Source of the DNA: JACCTU01 sp963788055
GTDB taxonomy: Bacteria > Actinomycetota > Thermoleophilia > Gaiellales > Gaiellaceae
Length of the DNA stretch: 64,000 nucleotides
Reading direction: 5' to 3'
Assembly (NCBI GenBank): GCA_963788055.1
Contig: CAWBFA010000002.1
Span: forward strand, 682,001 to 746,000
Part shown: positions 40,769 through 49,461 of the stretch, in pieces
Numbering within the stretch: the stretch's first letter is position 1
Layout: the number at the start of each line of letters is the position of its first letter
Translations under genes and position numbers: made by a program
Notes under the pieces: model-generated
The model's database searches: none
What the model was told of the DNA's origin: nothing
Seen by the model: the letters and a program-made list of their open reading frames with translations, nothing else

Positions 40769-43450
40769 TTACTCGCTCACTCCCGCGCCGACGCCCTCGC
40801 GGTCCTTGCTCGTCTGCTCGAAGGCGCCCTTCTCGACGTCGAAGCGCAGGTTGCCGTCCTCCACCTCCACCTTGACGCGGTCTCCGGGCTCGACGCCTCC
40901 GCCGAGGACGAGCCGCGAGAGCTCGTTCTCCACGAGACGGGTGATCGTCCTCCGGAGCGGTCGCGCACCGTATTCCGGGTCGTACCCCTCCTGTGCGAGG
41001 AAGCGAACGGCCTCGTCGGTGAACTCGACGTCGATCCGCTGCGCATGCAGCCGCCGCACGAGCCGGTCGAGCAGCAGCCGCGTGATGTCGAGCAGCTGCT
41101 CCTCTGACAGCGCGTGGAAGACGATGATCTCGTCGATCCGGTTGATGAACTCCGGCCTGAAGCTGCCACGCAGGATCTGCATCAGGTCTTCCTTCAACCG
41201 GTCGAACGACTCGCCGGTCCTCGCCTGCTCCTGGATGCGGTCGGCGCCGATGTTCGACGTCATGATCACGACGGTGTGCTTGAAGTCGACGGTCCGGCCC
41301 TGCGCGTCGGTCAGGCGTCCGTCGTCCATGATCTGGAGCAGGATGTTGAAGATGTCCGGGTGCGCCTTCTCGATCTCGTCGAACAGGAGCACCGAGTACG
41401 GACGCCTGCGCACCTGCTCCGTGAGCTGGCCTGCCTCGTCGTAGCCGACGTAGCCCGGCGGGGCGCCCACGAGCCGCGAGACCGTGTGCCGCTCCTGGAA
41501 CTCGCTCATGTCGAACCGGACCATCAGGTCGTCGCTCCCGAAGAGGATCTCGGCGAGCGCGCGGGCGAGCTCCGTCTTGCCGACGCCGGTCGGCCCGAGG
41601 AACAGGAAGCTCCCGACCGGGCGGTTCGGATCGCCGAGCCCCGCGCGTGAGCGCCGCACCGCCTCAGCGACCGCCTCCACCGCCTCGTCCTGGCCGACGA
41701 TCCGCTCGTGCAGCTGGTGCTCGAGGCGGAGCAAACGCTCGCGCTCCTCGCTCGTCAGCTGCGAGACCGGGATCCCGGTCGCACGCGAGACGACCTCGGC
41801 AATATCCTCCGCGGTCACCTCGGACGGGCGCTGCCGCCCCTTCTTGCGGTCCTCGAGCTCGCCATGCCGCGAGTCGATCTGCTCCTTCACGTCGCGCGCG
41901 CGGTCGTAGTCCTCCGCCGAGGTGGCCTGGTCACGCTCGCGCGCGAGCCGGCGCAGGTCGTCCTCCAGCGACTTCGTCTCGTTGTCCTTCGATTTCGTCC
42001 GCAGCCGCACCCGCGCGCTCGCCTGGTCGATCAGGTCGATCGCCTTGTCCGGGAGGAAGCGGTCGCGGATGTAGCGGTCCGACAGCTCGGCCGCGGCGAC
42101 GATCGCCTCTTCCGTGATCCGGACCCGGTGGAACGCCTCGTAGCGGTCGCGCAGGCCGTTGAGGATCTCGATCGTCTCATCGACCGTGGGCTCCCGCACG
42201 AGCACCGGTTGGAAGCGCCGCTCGAGCGCCGGGTCCTTCTCGACGTTCTTCCGGTACTCGTCGAGCGTCGTCGCACCGATCACGTGCAGGTCGCCGCGCG
42301 CGAGCGCGGGCTTCAGCATGTTCGACGCGTCCATCGCGCCTTCCGCCGCACCCGCTCCGACGACCGTGTGCAGCTCGTCGATGAAGAGGATCAGGTCGTC
42401 GGACGCGCCCTGGATCTCGTCGATCACGCTCTTCAGCCGCTCCTCGAACTCACCGCGGTACTTCGTCCCCGCAATCATCCCGGCGAGGTCGAGCGCGATC
42501 ACACGTCTGTCGGCGAGCGTCTCCGGAACCTCGTCGTTCACTATGCGCTGGGCGATTCCCTCCACGATCGCGGTCTTGCCGACACCCGGCTCGCCGAGCA
42601 ACGCGGGGTTGTTCTTCGTGCGGCGGGAGAGGATCTCGACCGTCTGCTCGATCTCGTCTGCGCGGCCGATCACCGGGTCGAGCTTGCCCTCCCGCGCCTC
42701 CTGCGTCAGGTCGCGGCCGTACTCGTCGAGCTTCGGCGTCTTCGTCGTCTCGCGCGTGCCGCCGCCCGACTCGACGCCGCGGATCACGGCGCCGCGGAGC
42801 TTCGTGTGCGTGACCCCGAAGCGCTCGAGCAGCTCGCCTGCGTACGACTCCGTGTCGCGGGCGAGCGCGAGGAGCACGTGCTCAGGCCCGACGTAGGACG
42901 CCCCGAGCTCGCGGGACTCCTCGTAGGCGGCGAGCAAGGCGGCCTTCGCGTCCGGTGAGAGCGACGGCGCGACGTCGGTGCGCTCGGCGCGGTCCGCCTC
43001 CTCCTCGACCTGTGCTGCGATCGCATCCGGGTCGGCGTCGATCTGCCCGAGCACGTGACGTACGACCTCGTCCTGCAGCGCAGCGTGGAGCAGGTGGTCG
43101 GTGTCGAGGTCGAGGCTGCCCCAGTCGAGCGCGGTGTGCGCGGCGCGCTGCAGCAACTCCCGCGTCGCGTCGCTGAAGAACTGGGTTACGTCGACCCGCT
43201 CGACCTGGCGGTCGCGCGGCGGAGCGGCGACCCCGCCGCCCCCGGCGGTCCCTCCGCCCGAACGGTCGAAGAAGTCGGAGAAAAAGTCGTCGAAGAGGCT
43301 GCGACCCCCGCCGAACCCGCTCGACAGCCGCTCCTCGGCGAGGTCGATCTCACAGAGATACTCCGTTTCCTGCGTCCCGTCCGGCAGGAGCCGAACCCGG
43401 GACGCGACGGCCGGGCGTCCGTGACGCCCGCACCGATGCTGGACTGCCAT
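40769..43450 (-). CDS. clpC: Clp protease ATP-binding subunit (ClpC-like) with N-terminal extension
   Basis: An 893-residue AAA+ unfoldase. After an extension of about 85 residues come the two Clp_N repeats (FFSDATRELLQRAAHTALD, ELGASYVGPEHVLLALARDT), AAA module 1 (GEPGVGKTAIVEG, LFIDELHTVVGAGAAEGAMD), a short UVR-like middle segment (SAEDYDRARDVKEQIDS) and AAA module 2 (LGPTGVGKTELARALAE, LLFDEIEKAHPDIFN). The extension has Cys/His (HRCGRHGRP at residues 5-13 and YLCEIDL at about 33) and a Gly/Phe-rich run (SLFDDFFSDFFDRSGGG), unlike normal ClpC. A good AAGAGGAGG precedes ATG 43450. It feeds unfolded proteins to ClpP. Confidence 0.93.
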   Translation of the reverse strand: MAVQHRCGRHGRPAVASRVRLLPDGTQETEYLCEIDLAEERLSSGFGGGRSLFDDFFSDFFDRSGGGTAGGGGVAAPPRDRQVERVDVTQFFSDATRELLQRAAHTALDWGSLDLDTDHLLHAALQDEVVRHVLGQIDADPDAIAAQVEEEADRAERTDVAPSLSPDAKAALLAAYEESRELGASYVGPEHVLLALARDTESYAGELLERFGVTHTKLRGAVIRGVESGGGTRETTKTPKLDEYGRDLTQEAREGKLDPVIGRADEIEQTVEILSRRTKNNPALLGEPGVGKTAIVEGIAQRIVNDEVPETLADRRVIALDLAGMIAGTKYRGEFEERLKSVIDEIQGASDDLILFIDELHTVVGAGAAEGAMDASNMLKPALARGDLHVIGATTLDEYRKNVEKDPALERRFQPVLVREPTVDETIEILNGLRDRYEAFHRVRITEEAIVAAAELSDRYIRDRFLPDKAIDLIDQASARVRLRTKSKDNETKSLEDDLRRLARERDQATSAEDYDRARDVKEQIDSRHGELEDRKKGRQRPSEVTAEDIAEVVSRATGIPVSQLTSEERERLLRLEHQLHERIVGQDEAVEAVAEAVRRSRAGLGDPNRPVGSFLFLGPTGVGKTELARALAEILFGSDDLMVRFDMSEFQERHTVSRLVGAPPGYVGYDEAGQLTEQVRRRPYSVLLFDEIEKAHPDIFNILLQIMDDGRLTDAQGRTVDFKHTVVIMTSNIGADRIQEQARTGESFDRLKEDLMQILRGSFRPEFINRIDEIIVFHALSEEQLLDITRLLLDRLVRRLHAQRIDVEFTDEAVRFLAQEGYDPEYGARPLRRTITRLVENELSRLVLGGGVEPGDRVKVEVEDGNLRFDVEKGAFEQTSKDREGVGAGVSE

Positions 43451-43930
43451 TTGCGCCTCCTCTTGCTGGGTGGCTTCGGCTTCCTTCCTATCCCGTTTCG
43501 GGGGTTACCGAACGGTGGCCAGGGGCCCCTCGACGTGGTCGTTCTCCTGCGCCGGTGTCGCCGAACTGTCGCCCACGTCGGCTCGTCGCCAAGCAGCACC
43601 CTGGCCTGACCCCCCAACCCCGGCGGGAGGCAGCCCGCGCGGCTTGGTGCCGACCGTGCGACGAACGAGGGAGGGAACCGACAGCTCTTCATCAGGCGGC
43701 GCGCACGGTCGGGTGTCACGTCCGCGAGAACGTCCGAAGCTCGACCTCAGTGGCGCACACGCAGCTCGCAGCAAGGCGGCAAGCGGGCCAAACCTCCGCG
43801 AGGTTGCCGACTCCTTGGTCAGCCGCAGATCCAGTCCCACGACGAATGGGGGTTACCAGCGATGCAAACCGACGGCTTTTAAGGCACGCTCCCTAGTCCG
43901 CTCCCCAGAGGAAAGAAATGAGGTGCAACC
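43451..43930. other. 480-base intergenic region between Clp and HxlR genes
   Basis: A divergent region of lower G+C than its neighbours. I see no tRNA, no CIRCE or HAIR heat-shock operator and no conserved reading frame; frames of 110-180 codons on either strand are arginine/serine-rich and look like chance. It must hold the promoters of both genes. The Clp ribosome binding site lies at about 43454-43462. Confidence 0.55.
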
Positions 43931-44338
43931 GTGTCCGTTGCCCCGACGAGGATCTCTCTCCTTCCTCGCCCTGACGGCGCCGATCTCGAGCTGATCGAAC
44001 GCGTCGACCAGTCACTCGAGGTGCTCCAGGGCAAGTGGAAGATTCACCTTCTCTTCCACATGGCGCGTGGGATCCACCGCCACAGTCGACTCCTCGCATG
44101 CCTGCCGGGCGTCTCGAAGAAGGTCATGACGGACTCGCTCCGCGTGCTCGAGCGGGACGGCCTCGTCCACCGCGAGATCTTCGCCGAGGTCCCCGTCCGG
44201 GTCGAATATTCGCTCACGACGCTCGGCTGGTCGGTGACGGAGCCGCTGATCGCTCTCGCCGAATGGGGCGAGGCGCATGGGAACGAAGTGACCGAGGCAC
44301 GGACGCGTGCCCGCGTGGGAAGCAGCGCGGCGGCATAG
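43931..44338 (+). CDS. HxlR-family winged-helix regulator
   Basis: A 135-residue MarR-fold regulator of the HxlR type. The family core is LEVLQGKWKIHLLFHMARG, GVSKKVMTDSLRVLERDGLV and VRVEYSLTTLGWSVTEPLIA. Most HxlR proteins sense redox or electrophiles with an N-terminal Cys; here the expected Cys is missing from the N-terminal arm (the only Cys is LLACLPGV), so the signal may differ. It starts at GTG 43931 after GAGGTG. It faces the same way as the next genes with a 57-base gap. Confidence 0.86.
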   Translation: MSVAPTRISLLPRPDGADLELIERVDQSLEVLQGKWKIHLLFHMARGIHRHSRLLACLPGVSKKVMTDSLRVLERDGLVHREIFAEVPVRVEYSLTTLGWSVTEPLIALAEWGEAHGNEVTEARTRARVGSSAAA

Positions 44339-44395
44339 TCGCGATGGCGGGCAGGACCGAGACTGAACCCAACGCTTCCTCGAGGAGGGACCAGA

Positions 44396-45100
44396 ATGGC
44401 CCGAAACCACAAGCTGCTCGCACTCGGCGGGATCAACGGCGCGGCCGAGCCGCTGGCGCAAGCGCTCGGGGACCTCACCGACGACGTCGTAGCGATCGCC
44501 GTCGTCGGGGACCTCGGCGGACCCCAGAGCACGCCTGAGGTCTACCGTGCCGTCCTTCGCACGCTCGGCCGAGCCGAGCGCCCGACGTACTGGGTCCCGG
44601 GAGCGACTGACACCACGCTCCGTCACTACCTCCACGACACGTCCGGCCTCGAGATCGCCTTCCCACAGCTTCACGGTGTCCACGGCCGCGTCGTCGACGG
44701 GCCGGGGCACGTCCTGTACGCGGGCATGGGCGGCGAGATCGTCGACGGCGCGGACGATCCTCCGGCCGGCGACGCGCTCCGCTACTCCGGACGGGAAGCC
44801 GAGTACCGGCTGCGCGAGATCTCGGAGTTCAAGGAACACCCGCTCGTGCTGCTCTTCACGACCCCGCCCGCGCACAAGGGCTCGCGTTCCCCGGGGAGCG
44901 AGGCAGTCGCAGAGCTGATCAACACGTACCGGCCGCGCCTCGCGATCGTCGCCGGCGACGGCGTGAGCGAAGAGCGGCTGGGCACGACGCTCGTGGTCTC
45001 ACCGGGGCACGTCGATCGCGGCCAGTACGCCGTGATCGGCCTGCACGACCTCTCGATCGAGGTCGGAGACGTCGCGCGCATCGAGGTGACCTCTGCCTGA
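44396..45100 (+). CDS. Calcineurin-like phosphoesterase-fold protein with altered metal motifs
   Basis: A 234-residue protein with the length and layout of YfcE/Icc metallophosphoesterases: a first strand LLALGGINGAAEPLAQAL where the family has a D-x-H-G motif, VVGDLGG (GD motif kept), VPGATDTTLRHYL where G-N-H-D is expected, and later LLFTTPPAHKG and VVSPGHVDRGQYAVI (GH-x-H site partly changed). Several metal ligands are therefore replaced, so catalysis with two metals is doubtful. It may bind a nucleotide or act as a regulator. ATG 44396 follows GGAGGGACCAGA. Confidence 0.65.
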   Translation: MARNHKLLALGGINGAAEPLAQALGDLTDDVVAIAVVGDLGGPQSTPEVYRAVLRTLGRAERPTYWVPGATDTTLRHYLHDTSGLEIAFPQLHGVHGRVVDGPGHVLYAGMGGEIVDGADDPPAGDALRYSGREAEYRLREISEFKEHPLVLLFTTPPAHKGSRSPGSEAVAELINTYRPRLAIVAGDGVSEERLGTTLVVSPGHVDRGQYAVIGLHDLSIEVGDVARIEVTSA

Positions 45101-45107
45101 GCCGCGC

Positions 45108-45533
45108 GTGCACCGGGAGATCGACATCGCCCGGCCCTCGGAGGCCGAGTTGCACGAGCTCTTCGGCCTCGCGAAGTCGGTCTTCTCGGACGAGCCGCGC
45201 TGGAACGACGGCCGTGTGCTCGACGCGCTGCTGAGCGACGTCGTCTTCGTCGCGCACGAGCGTGCGCAGCCGGCGGGGTATCTCGCGCTTCGGCCCGAGG
45301 GCGACGCGGCGTACGTGATCGAGCAGGTGCTCGTCGCGCCGGGGCACGAGCGGCGAGGGGTCGGGCACCGACTGCTCGAGCACGCTGAGGGCTTTGCGAT
45401 CTCGGAGCGCACGCGTGCGTTGCAGATCGTCGTGGAGCGCGACAACGCCCCAGCGCGGAGCTTCTACCTGCGGGCGGGCTTCGTCCCCGTCGAGGACGAG
45501 CTGTTCGAGCTCGTCCTGCCACGGATGCACTGA
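45108..45533 (+). CDS. GNAT-family N-acetyltransferase
   Basis: A 141-residue GNAT protein. The acetyl-CoA loop is VLVAPGHERRGVGHRLLEHA (Q/R-x-x-G-x-G/A form) and the C-terminal motif is ERDNAPARSFYLRAGFVPVE. The acceptor (small amine, peptide or protein) is unknown. It starts at GTG 45108, seven bases after the previous stop, and its stop (TGA 45531-45533) overlaps the next start by one base (TGATG), so these genes are probably one operon. Confidence 0.85.
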   Translation: MHREIDIARPSEAELHELFGLAKSVFSDEPRWNDGRVLDALLSDVVFVAHERAQPAGYLALRPEGDAAYVIEQVLVAPGHERRGVGHRLLEHAEGFAISERTRALQIVVERDNAPARSFYLRAGFVPVEDELFELVLPRMH

Positions 45534-46444
45534 TGAACTCGGACCCCGCGGACACGGCGCACGGCGACTTCCATTACGAGGTCGCTGTGGTGCACCGCTC
45601 CGGGAAAGAGCACGTCCACAGGTACGCGACCGGGGAGGCCCTCGAGCCGGGCGGCGTCGTCCGGCTCGAGGGAGGCTTCTGGCTCGTCGAGCGCATCGAG
45701 GGCGTACGCGCGTACGCGAGAGCCGCGCGTTACCGGCTGCGGCTTCGCTATCCCGACGGACGCGAAGACGTCGGGGCGTTCCGACGCTTCCGATCGGGCT
45801 CTCCGCGGTTCGGGCACGCCTTTGCGACCGAGCCGGACGGGAGCCCGGTCGCCTGGGAGGTCGTCGGCGAAGAGCTGGCCTTCGACGAGCGCGGCGAGGC
45901 GTACCTCGATCTCGTCGCCGAGCGCGACTTCGAAGAGGTGGACGCTGCCCTCCCCGACCACGAGCTCGAGCACACGCTCGCCGCGCGGAGCGACGACGAG
46001 CTCCCGGAGGGTGCCCAGGCGACGCTCGCGCGAGCGATGGACGAGGGCCTCTCGGCCGAGCTCGTCGCGCTCGAGCCGGGCGAGGAGCCGGACTGGGAGG
46101 CAGCGGCCCGGTTCATCGACGCACTCATCCTCGAGGAAGTCGAGGACGATCTGATCGAGCACTGCGGGGTCGACACCGAGCACGACCCGCCCGACACGTG
46201 GCTGAGCACGATCAAGGAGCGCCTGCGCTCAGACCTGGAGGCCTTCCGCGCGGACGTCGAGGGAGACAACGACGAGATCGAGGAGTGGAGCTTCCGCGAC
46301 GGGCGCATCCTCGCGTCGTTCGGCAGCGCGGACGACGAGTCCGACCCGAACAAGGGACACGGCTGGATGTGCAGGCTCGTCGACAGCGAGGCGCTGGGGG
46401 CGGCCGGCTTCGAACGGGTGCGCAAGGCCGAGCTCGACATCTGA
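45533..46444 (+). CDS. Acidic protein of unknown function
   Basis: A 303-residue cytoplasmic protein with no signal peptide or membrane helix. The first third is beta-rich (VVHRSGKEHVHRYATGEALE, VVRLEGGFWLVERIEGVRAY, RYRLRLRYPDGREDVGAFRR); the rest is very acidic and helical (LEEVEDDLIEHCGVDTEHD) and the end holds HGWMCRLVDSEALGAAGFER. I do not recognise it. It is tightly placed between an acetyltransferase and a methyltransferase gene. The repeated short acidic stretches suggest protein-protein contact, but this is a guess. Confidence 0.65.
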   Translation: MNSDPADTAHGDFHYEVAVVHRSGKEHVHRYATGEALEPGGVVRLEGGFWLVERIEGVRAYARAARYRLRLRYPDGREDVGAFRRFRSGSPRFGHAFATEPDGSPVAWEVVGEELAFDERGEAYLDLVAERDFEEVDAALPDHELEHTLAARSDDELPEGAQATLARAMDEGLSAELVALEPGEEPDWEAAARFIDALILEEVEDDLIEHCGVDTEHDPPDTWLSTIKERLRSDLEAFRADVEGDNDEIEEWSFRDGRILASFGSADDESDPNKGHGWMCRLVDSEALGAAGFERVRKAELDI

Positions 46445-46492
46445 CGACGCACGCCGCGACCGCTCCGGCCGAATCGGCATGATCTCGCGGCG

Positions 46493-47962
46493 ATGGCAAT
46501 CGACACGGACACGGTTGCGCGCGCGGCGGGGACCGTCGGCGACGCGCTGCGAAGCGTCGGCTACTCCGAGGACGGCGTCGTCGACCTGCTCGGCGACGAC
46601 GCGTACTCGGGCGGCGCGGAGGACGTGCCGGTCAACGAACGGATGCTCCCGAACACGAAGCTCGCAACCGTCGTGCGGGCGTTCTTCCTCCTGCTCCCTG
46701 TTCCGGCCGAGGATGCGGTCGAAGCGCTCGGCCGCGACGCCGTGGACTCGCTGGAGGACGCGGGGCTCGCGAACGTCGGGGACGAGGTCGTACCCCGCTC
46801 CAGGATTCTGCCGGTCGACGAGCTGTACGTCGCCGCGGACGGCTTCTCGCGCGACGTCGACGATCCGCCCGATTACGTCGCCGCATACACACCGACGGCG
46901 CGGCTGCTCGACTCGCTGACACCGCGCACGCGCGTGGAGCGCGCCCTCGACGTCGGCACCGGCAGCGGCATCCACGCGCTTCGCGCGGCGCCCTACGCGC
47001 AGAGCGTGATCGCGACCGACGTGAACCCGCGCGCGCTCGAGTTCACACGGCTGAACGCCGCGCTCAACGGGCTGACGAACATCGAGACCCGGATCGGCAG
47101 CCTCTTCGAGCCCGTCGTCGGCGAGACCTTCGACCTGATCACCTGCAACGCGCCGTACGTGGTGTCGCCCGAGCGGCGGTGGGTGTACCGCGACGCCGGC
47201 GGTACTGCGGACGAAGTCTCCGAGCGGATCGTCGCCGAGGCCGCGGCGCACCTCGCCGAGGGAGGCTTCGCCACGATGAACGTCAGCTGGGTGGCGGAGG
47301 ACGAGGACGAGCCCGACGAGCGCGTGCTCACCTGGACCGAGCGGACCGGCTGCGACAGCTGGATCCTCGTCGCAGAGGAGTCCGACCCACTGGGGCACGC
47401 CGCCGCGTGGAACTCGCACCTCTCGGGCGACCCTGCCGCCTTCCAGGCAGCGCTCGACGAGTGGACGCGCTACCTCGAAAAGCTCGGAGTGCGCTGGGTC
47501 AGCGACGGTACGGTCATCCTCAAGCGGCGCGCCGGCGGCACGCCGACCAGCCGGGTCGACTCGATCGAGGAGGACGACGTCGAGGACGCGAGCGAGCAGA
47601 TCGTCCATGCGTTCGAGTCGCGCGCGCGGCTCGAGGAGCTCGGGCGAAACGACCTGCTCGAGTCGATGCTCTCGGTGGCGATGCCGCTCCGGCTCGAGCA
47701 CGAGCTCCTGCCCACGCCCGAGGCTCCCGTCCCCGTGGACGCGATCGCCGCACTCGCGACCGGCACAAACTCGGCCGTCGAGACCACGCCGGACGCGCTC
47801 GAGGTGCTCGGCCTGCTCGACGGGGAGACGTCCCTCGAGGACGCCGTCGAGGAGGTCGGCGACCTGCACGAGCTCGACGACGACGAGCTGAGGGAGTTCC
47901 GGCGCGACGTGCTCGACCTCTGCCGCGAGCTGCTCGAGCTCGGTGCGCTCCGGCTCGACTGA
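46493..47962 (+). CDS. SAM-dependent methyltransferase (HemK/RlmG-like fold)
   Basis: A 489-residue protein with an N-terminal domain of about 130 residues, a class I methyltransferase domain (ALDVGTGSGIHALRAAPYAQ, IATDVNPRALEFTRLNAAL, DLITCNAPYVVSPERRW) and a C-terminal acidic part. NAPYVVSP is a variant of the NPPY motif used by enzymes that methylate amide or exocyclic amino nitrogens (PrmC, RlmG, N6-adenine types). The target is unknown; rRNA or a protein glutamine is most likely for this length and layout. ATG 46493 follows a 48-base gap; its 3' end overlaps the peptidase gene by 20 bases. Confidence 0.82.
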   Translation: MAIDTDTVARAAGTVGDALRSVGYSEDGVVDLLGDDAYSGGAEDVPVNERMLPNTKLATVVRAFFLLLPVPAEDAVEALGRDAVDSLEDAGLANVGDEVVPRSRILPVDELYVAADGFSRDVDDPPDYVAAYTPTARLLDSLTPRTRVERALDVGTGSGIHALRAAPYAQSVIATDVNPRALEFTRLNAALNGLTNIETRIGSLFEPVVGETFDLITCNAPYVVSPERRWVYRDAGGTADEVSERIVAEAAAHLAEGGFATMNVSWVAEDEDEPDERVLTWTERTGCDSWILVAEESDPLGHAAAWNSHLSGDPAAFQAALDEWTRYLEKLGVRWVSDGTVILKRRAGGTPTSRVDSIEEDDVEDASEQIVHAFESRARLEELGRNDLLESMLSVAMPLRLEHELLPTPEAPVPVDAIAALATGTNSAVETTPDALEVLGLLDGETSLEDAVEEVGDLHELDDDELREFRRDVLDLCRELLELGALRLD

Positions 47963-49355
47963 GTCGACCCGGGGCCGCGTCCTCTTCGGCGCGCTCGCGC
48001 TCGGCTGGCTGCTGCTCGGCGTGTTCGGGCTGCTCGGCCTGCCGTCGTTCCTCGCGGTGCTCGTGCTGGGTCTGCTCGTGCTGCCGACGCTCGAGGCGGA
48101 CGAGAGCGCGCCGAACCGCGCCGTTGTGATCTCGAGGCGAAACGTCGCCCTGGGCGTCGCCGCGCTCGCCGTTTTCGTCCCTCTCTCGGCCGGACCCGGG
48201 CTGTTGCTGGGGACGGTCGACCTGGAGATCGCCCTCCTGCTCGCCGGTGTGCTCGCCGCGGTCGTGCTCGGGCTCGCACTCGCCGTGGAGACCGAAACTG
48301 GCGCGCGACCCGCCCGACTCGGCAAGCGCGAGCTCGTGCTCACGGTCACCGTCCTGCTCGCGTTCGTCGCGTCGTACCACGCCGGCGATCTCTTCCTCGC
48401 GATGGTCGCGCTCGCGGTCGTGCTGCCGTTGGTGCTCGCCGTCCAGCTCGTTCGTCAGGCACGCAGAGGCGGGCTCGAGCTCGGGCTCGTCCGGCGCGCT
48501 TCCTACGCCGCTCAGGCCGCGAACGTGTGGCTCTTCGTCGTCCTCCTCGGTGCGGCGAGCCTTCCCGGAACCTTCGCCCTCTACGAGCTGATCGCGCCGG
48601 ACACGCGTCGGACGATCGTGCTCGCGTTCTGGGTCGGGCTCGTCGCGATCGCCCTCCTCGCGCTCGCCCCTCGGAGGAGGATCTCGGTCGCGGCGAACCT
48701 GCTCGTCGCGCTCGGCTCGCTGTTCCTCGTCGTCCAACTCGTGCGGATCGAGCGCGGACCGGAGAACGCCGTGACGATCGACCTGCCCCTCGAGGGCGTG
48801 TGGTTCGTCACGTCGGGCGGCCGCAGCTCGCTCGTCAACGAGGACTACCCGCTCCGCGTGCAGCGGAACGCGGTCGACCTGCTGCAGGTGATCGACGGGC
48901 AAACACATCTGGGCGGCGCCGATCTGCTCTTCAACTACTACGCCTACGGAGAGCGGATCCTCGCGCCGGGCGACGGGCGGGTCACCACGGTCGTCGACTC
49001 GCGCCCGGACGGGCCGGCCGGGGACCACGACCTCGACCATCCCGAGGGCAACGTCGTCGTGATCGACATCGGCGGCGGCCGGTACGTGCTCTACGCGCAC
49101 CTGAAGCGCGGGAGCGTCCGCGTGCGCGTGGGCGACCGCGTCGTGTCGGGCCAGGACATCGCGCTCGTCGGCGACTCCGGAGACTCGGACGAACCGCACG
49201 TGCACATCCAGGTGCAGAACAAGCCCACGTTCGGGATCGCAGACGACGACCTCGAGACCTTCCCGATCCTCTTCCGCAACACGATCGTGATCCGCGACGG
49301 AGTGGCGCACGCGCCGACGAGCGCGGACGTCCGGAGAGGCGACCGGGTCGGCTAG
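47943..49355 (+). CDS. Multi-pass membrane protein with a C-terminal M23 peptidase domain
   Basis: A 470-residue protein with about nine hydrophobic helices (to residue 265) followed by a LytM/M23 endopeptidase-like domain: AYGERILAPGDGRVTTVVDS, GNVVVIDIGGGRYVLYAHLK and the H-x-H zinc motif in EPHVHIQVQNKPT. The first metal ligands (H and D) should lie around LRVQRNAVDLLQV, where the His is not visible (Asp in AVDL is), so activity is uncertain. Such membrane-anchored enzymes cut or regulate peptidoglycan cross-links. GTG 47943 lies inside the methyltransferase gene. Confidence 0.8.
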   Translation: MRSGSTESTRGRVLFGALALGWLLLGVFGLLGLPSFLAVLVLGLLVLPTLEADESAPNRAVVISRRNVALGVAALAVFVPLSAGPGLLLGTVDLEIALLLAGVLAAVVLGLALAVETETGARPARLGKRELVLTVTVLLAFVASYHAGDLFLAMVALAVVLPLVLAVQLVRQARRGGLELGLVRRASYAAQAANVWLFVVLLGAASLPGTFALYELIAPDTRRTIVLAFWVGLVAIALLALAPRRRISVAANLLVALGSLFLVVQLVRIERGPENAVTIDLPLEGVWFVTSGGRSSLVNEDYPLRVQRNAVDLLQVIDGQTHLGGADLLFNYYAYGERILAPGDGRVTTVVDSRPDGPAGDHDLDHPEGNVVVIDIGGGRYVLYAHLKRGSVRVRVGDRVVSGQDIALVGDSGDSDEPHVHIQVQNKPTFGIADDDLETFPILFRNTIVIRDGVAHAPTSADVRRGDRVG

Positions 49356-49370
49356 AGGTTGGTGTGAAGT

Positions 49371-49458
49371 CGCTGCGACAAGGCGGCCGCGAAGCGGCCG
49401 CCTTTAGGGATCTTCGCGCGTCTCGGATCCGCGGGAGCGGATTCGCGACTTGCGCAGC
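49371..49458 (+). repeat. Two-hairpin repeat, unit A (at left edge of purine cluster)
   Basis: An 88-base unit in the gap between convergent genes. It holds a perfect hairpin GGCGGCCGC-GAA-GCGGCCGCC (49382-49402) followed by TTTAGGG, and a second stem GGATCCGC/GCGGATTC. The same unit, with about 85-90 % identity by eye, lies in reverse orientation at 59303-59389. The first hairpin plus T's suits termination of the peptidase gene. Confidence 0.82.
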
Positions 49459-49461
49459 TAG

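Noticed and set aside
43470..43994. 174-codon frame spanning the clpC-HxlR gap
   Set aside because: Ser/Arg/Pro-rich with no motif; runs into the HxlR gene in another frame.
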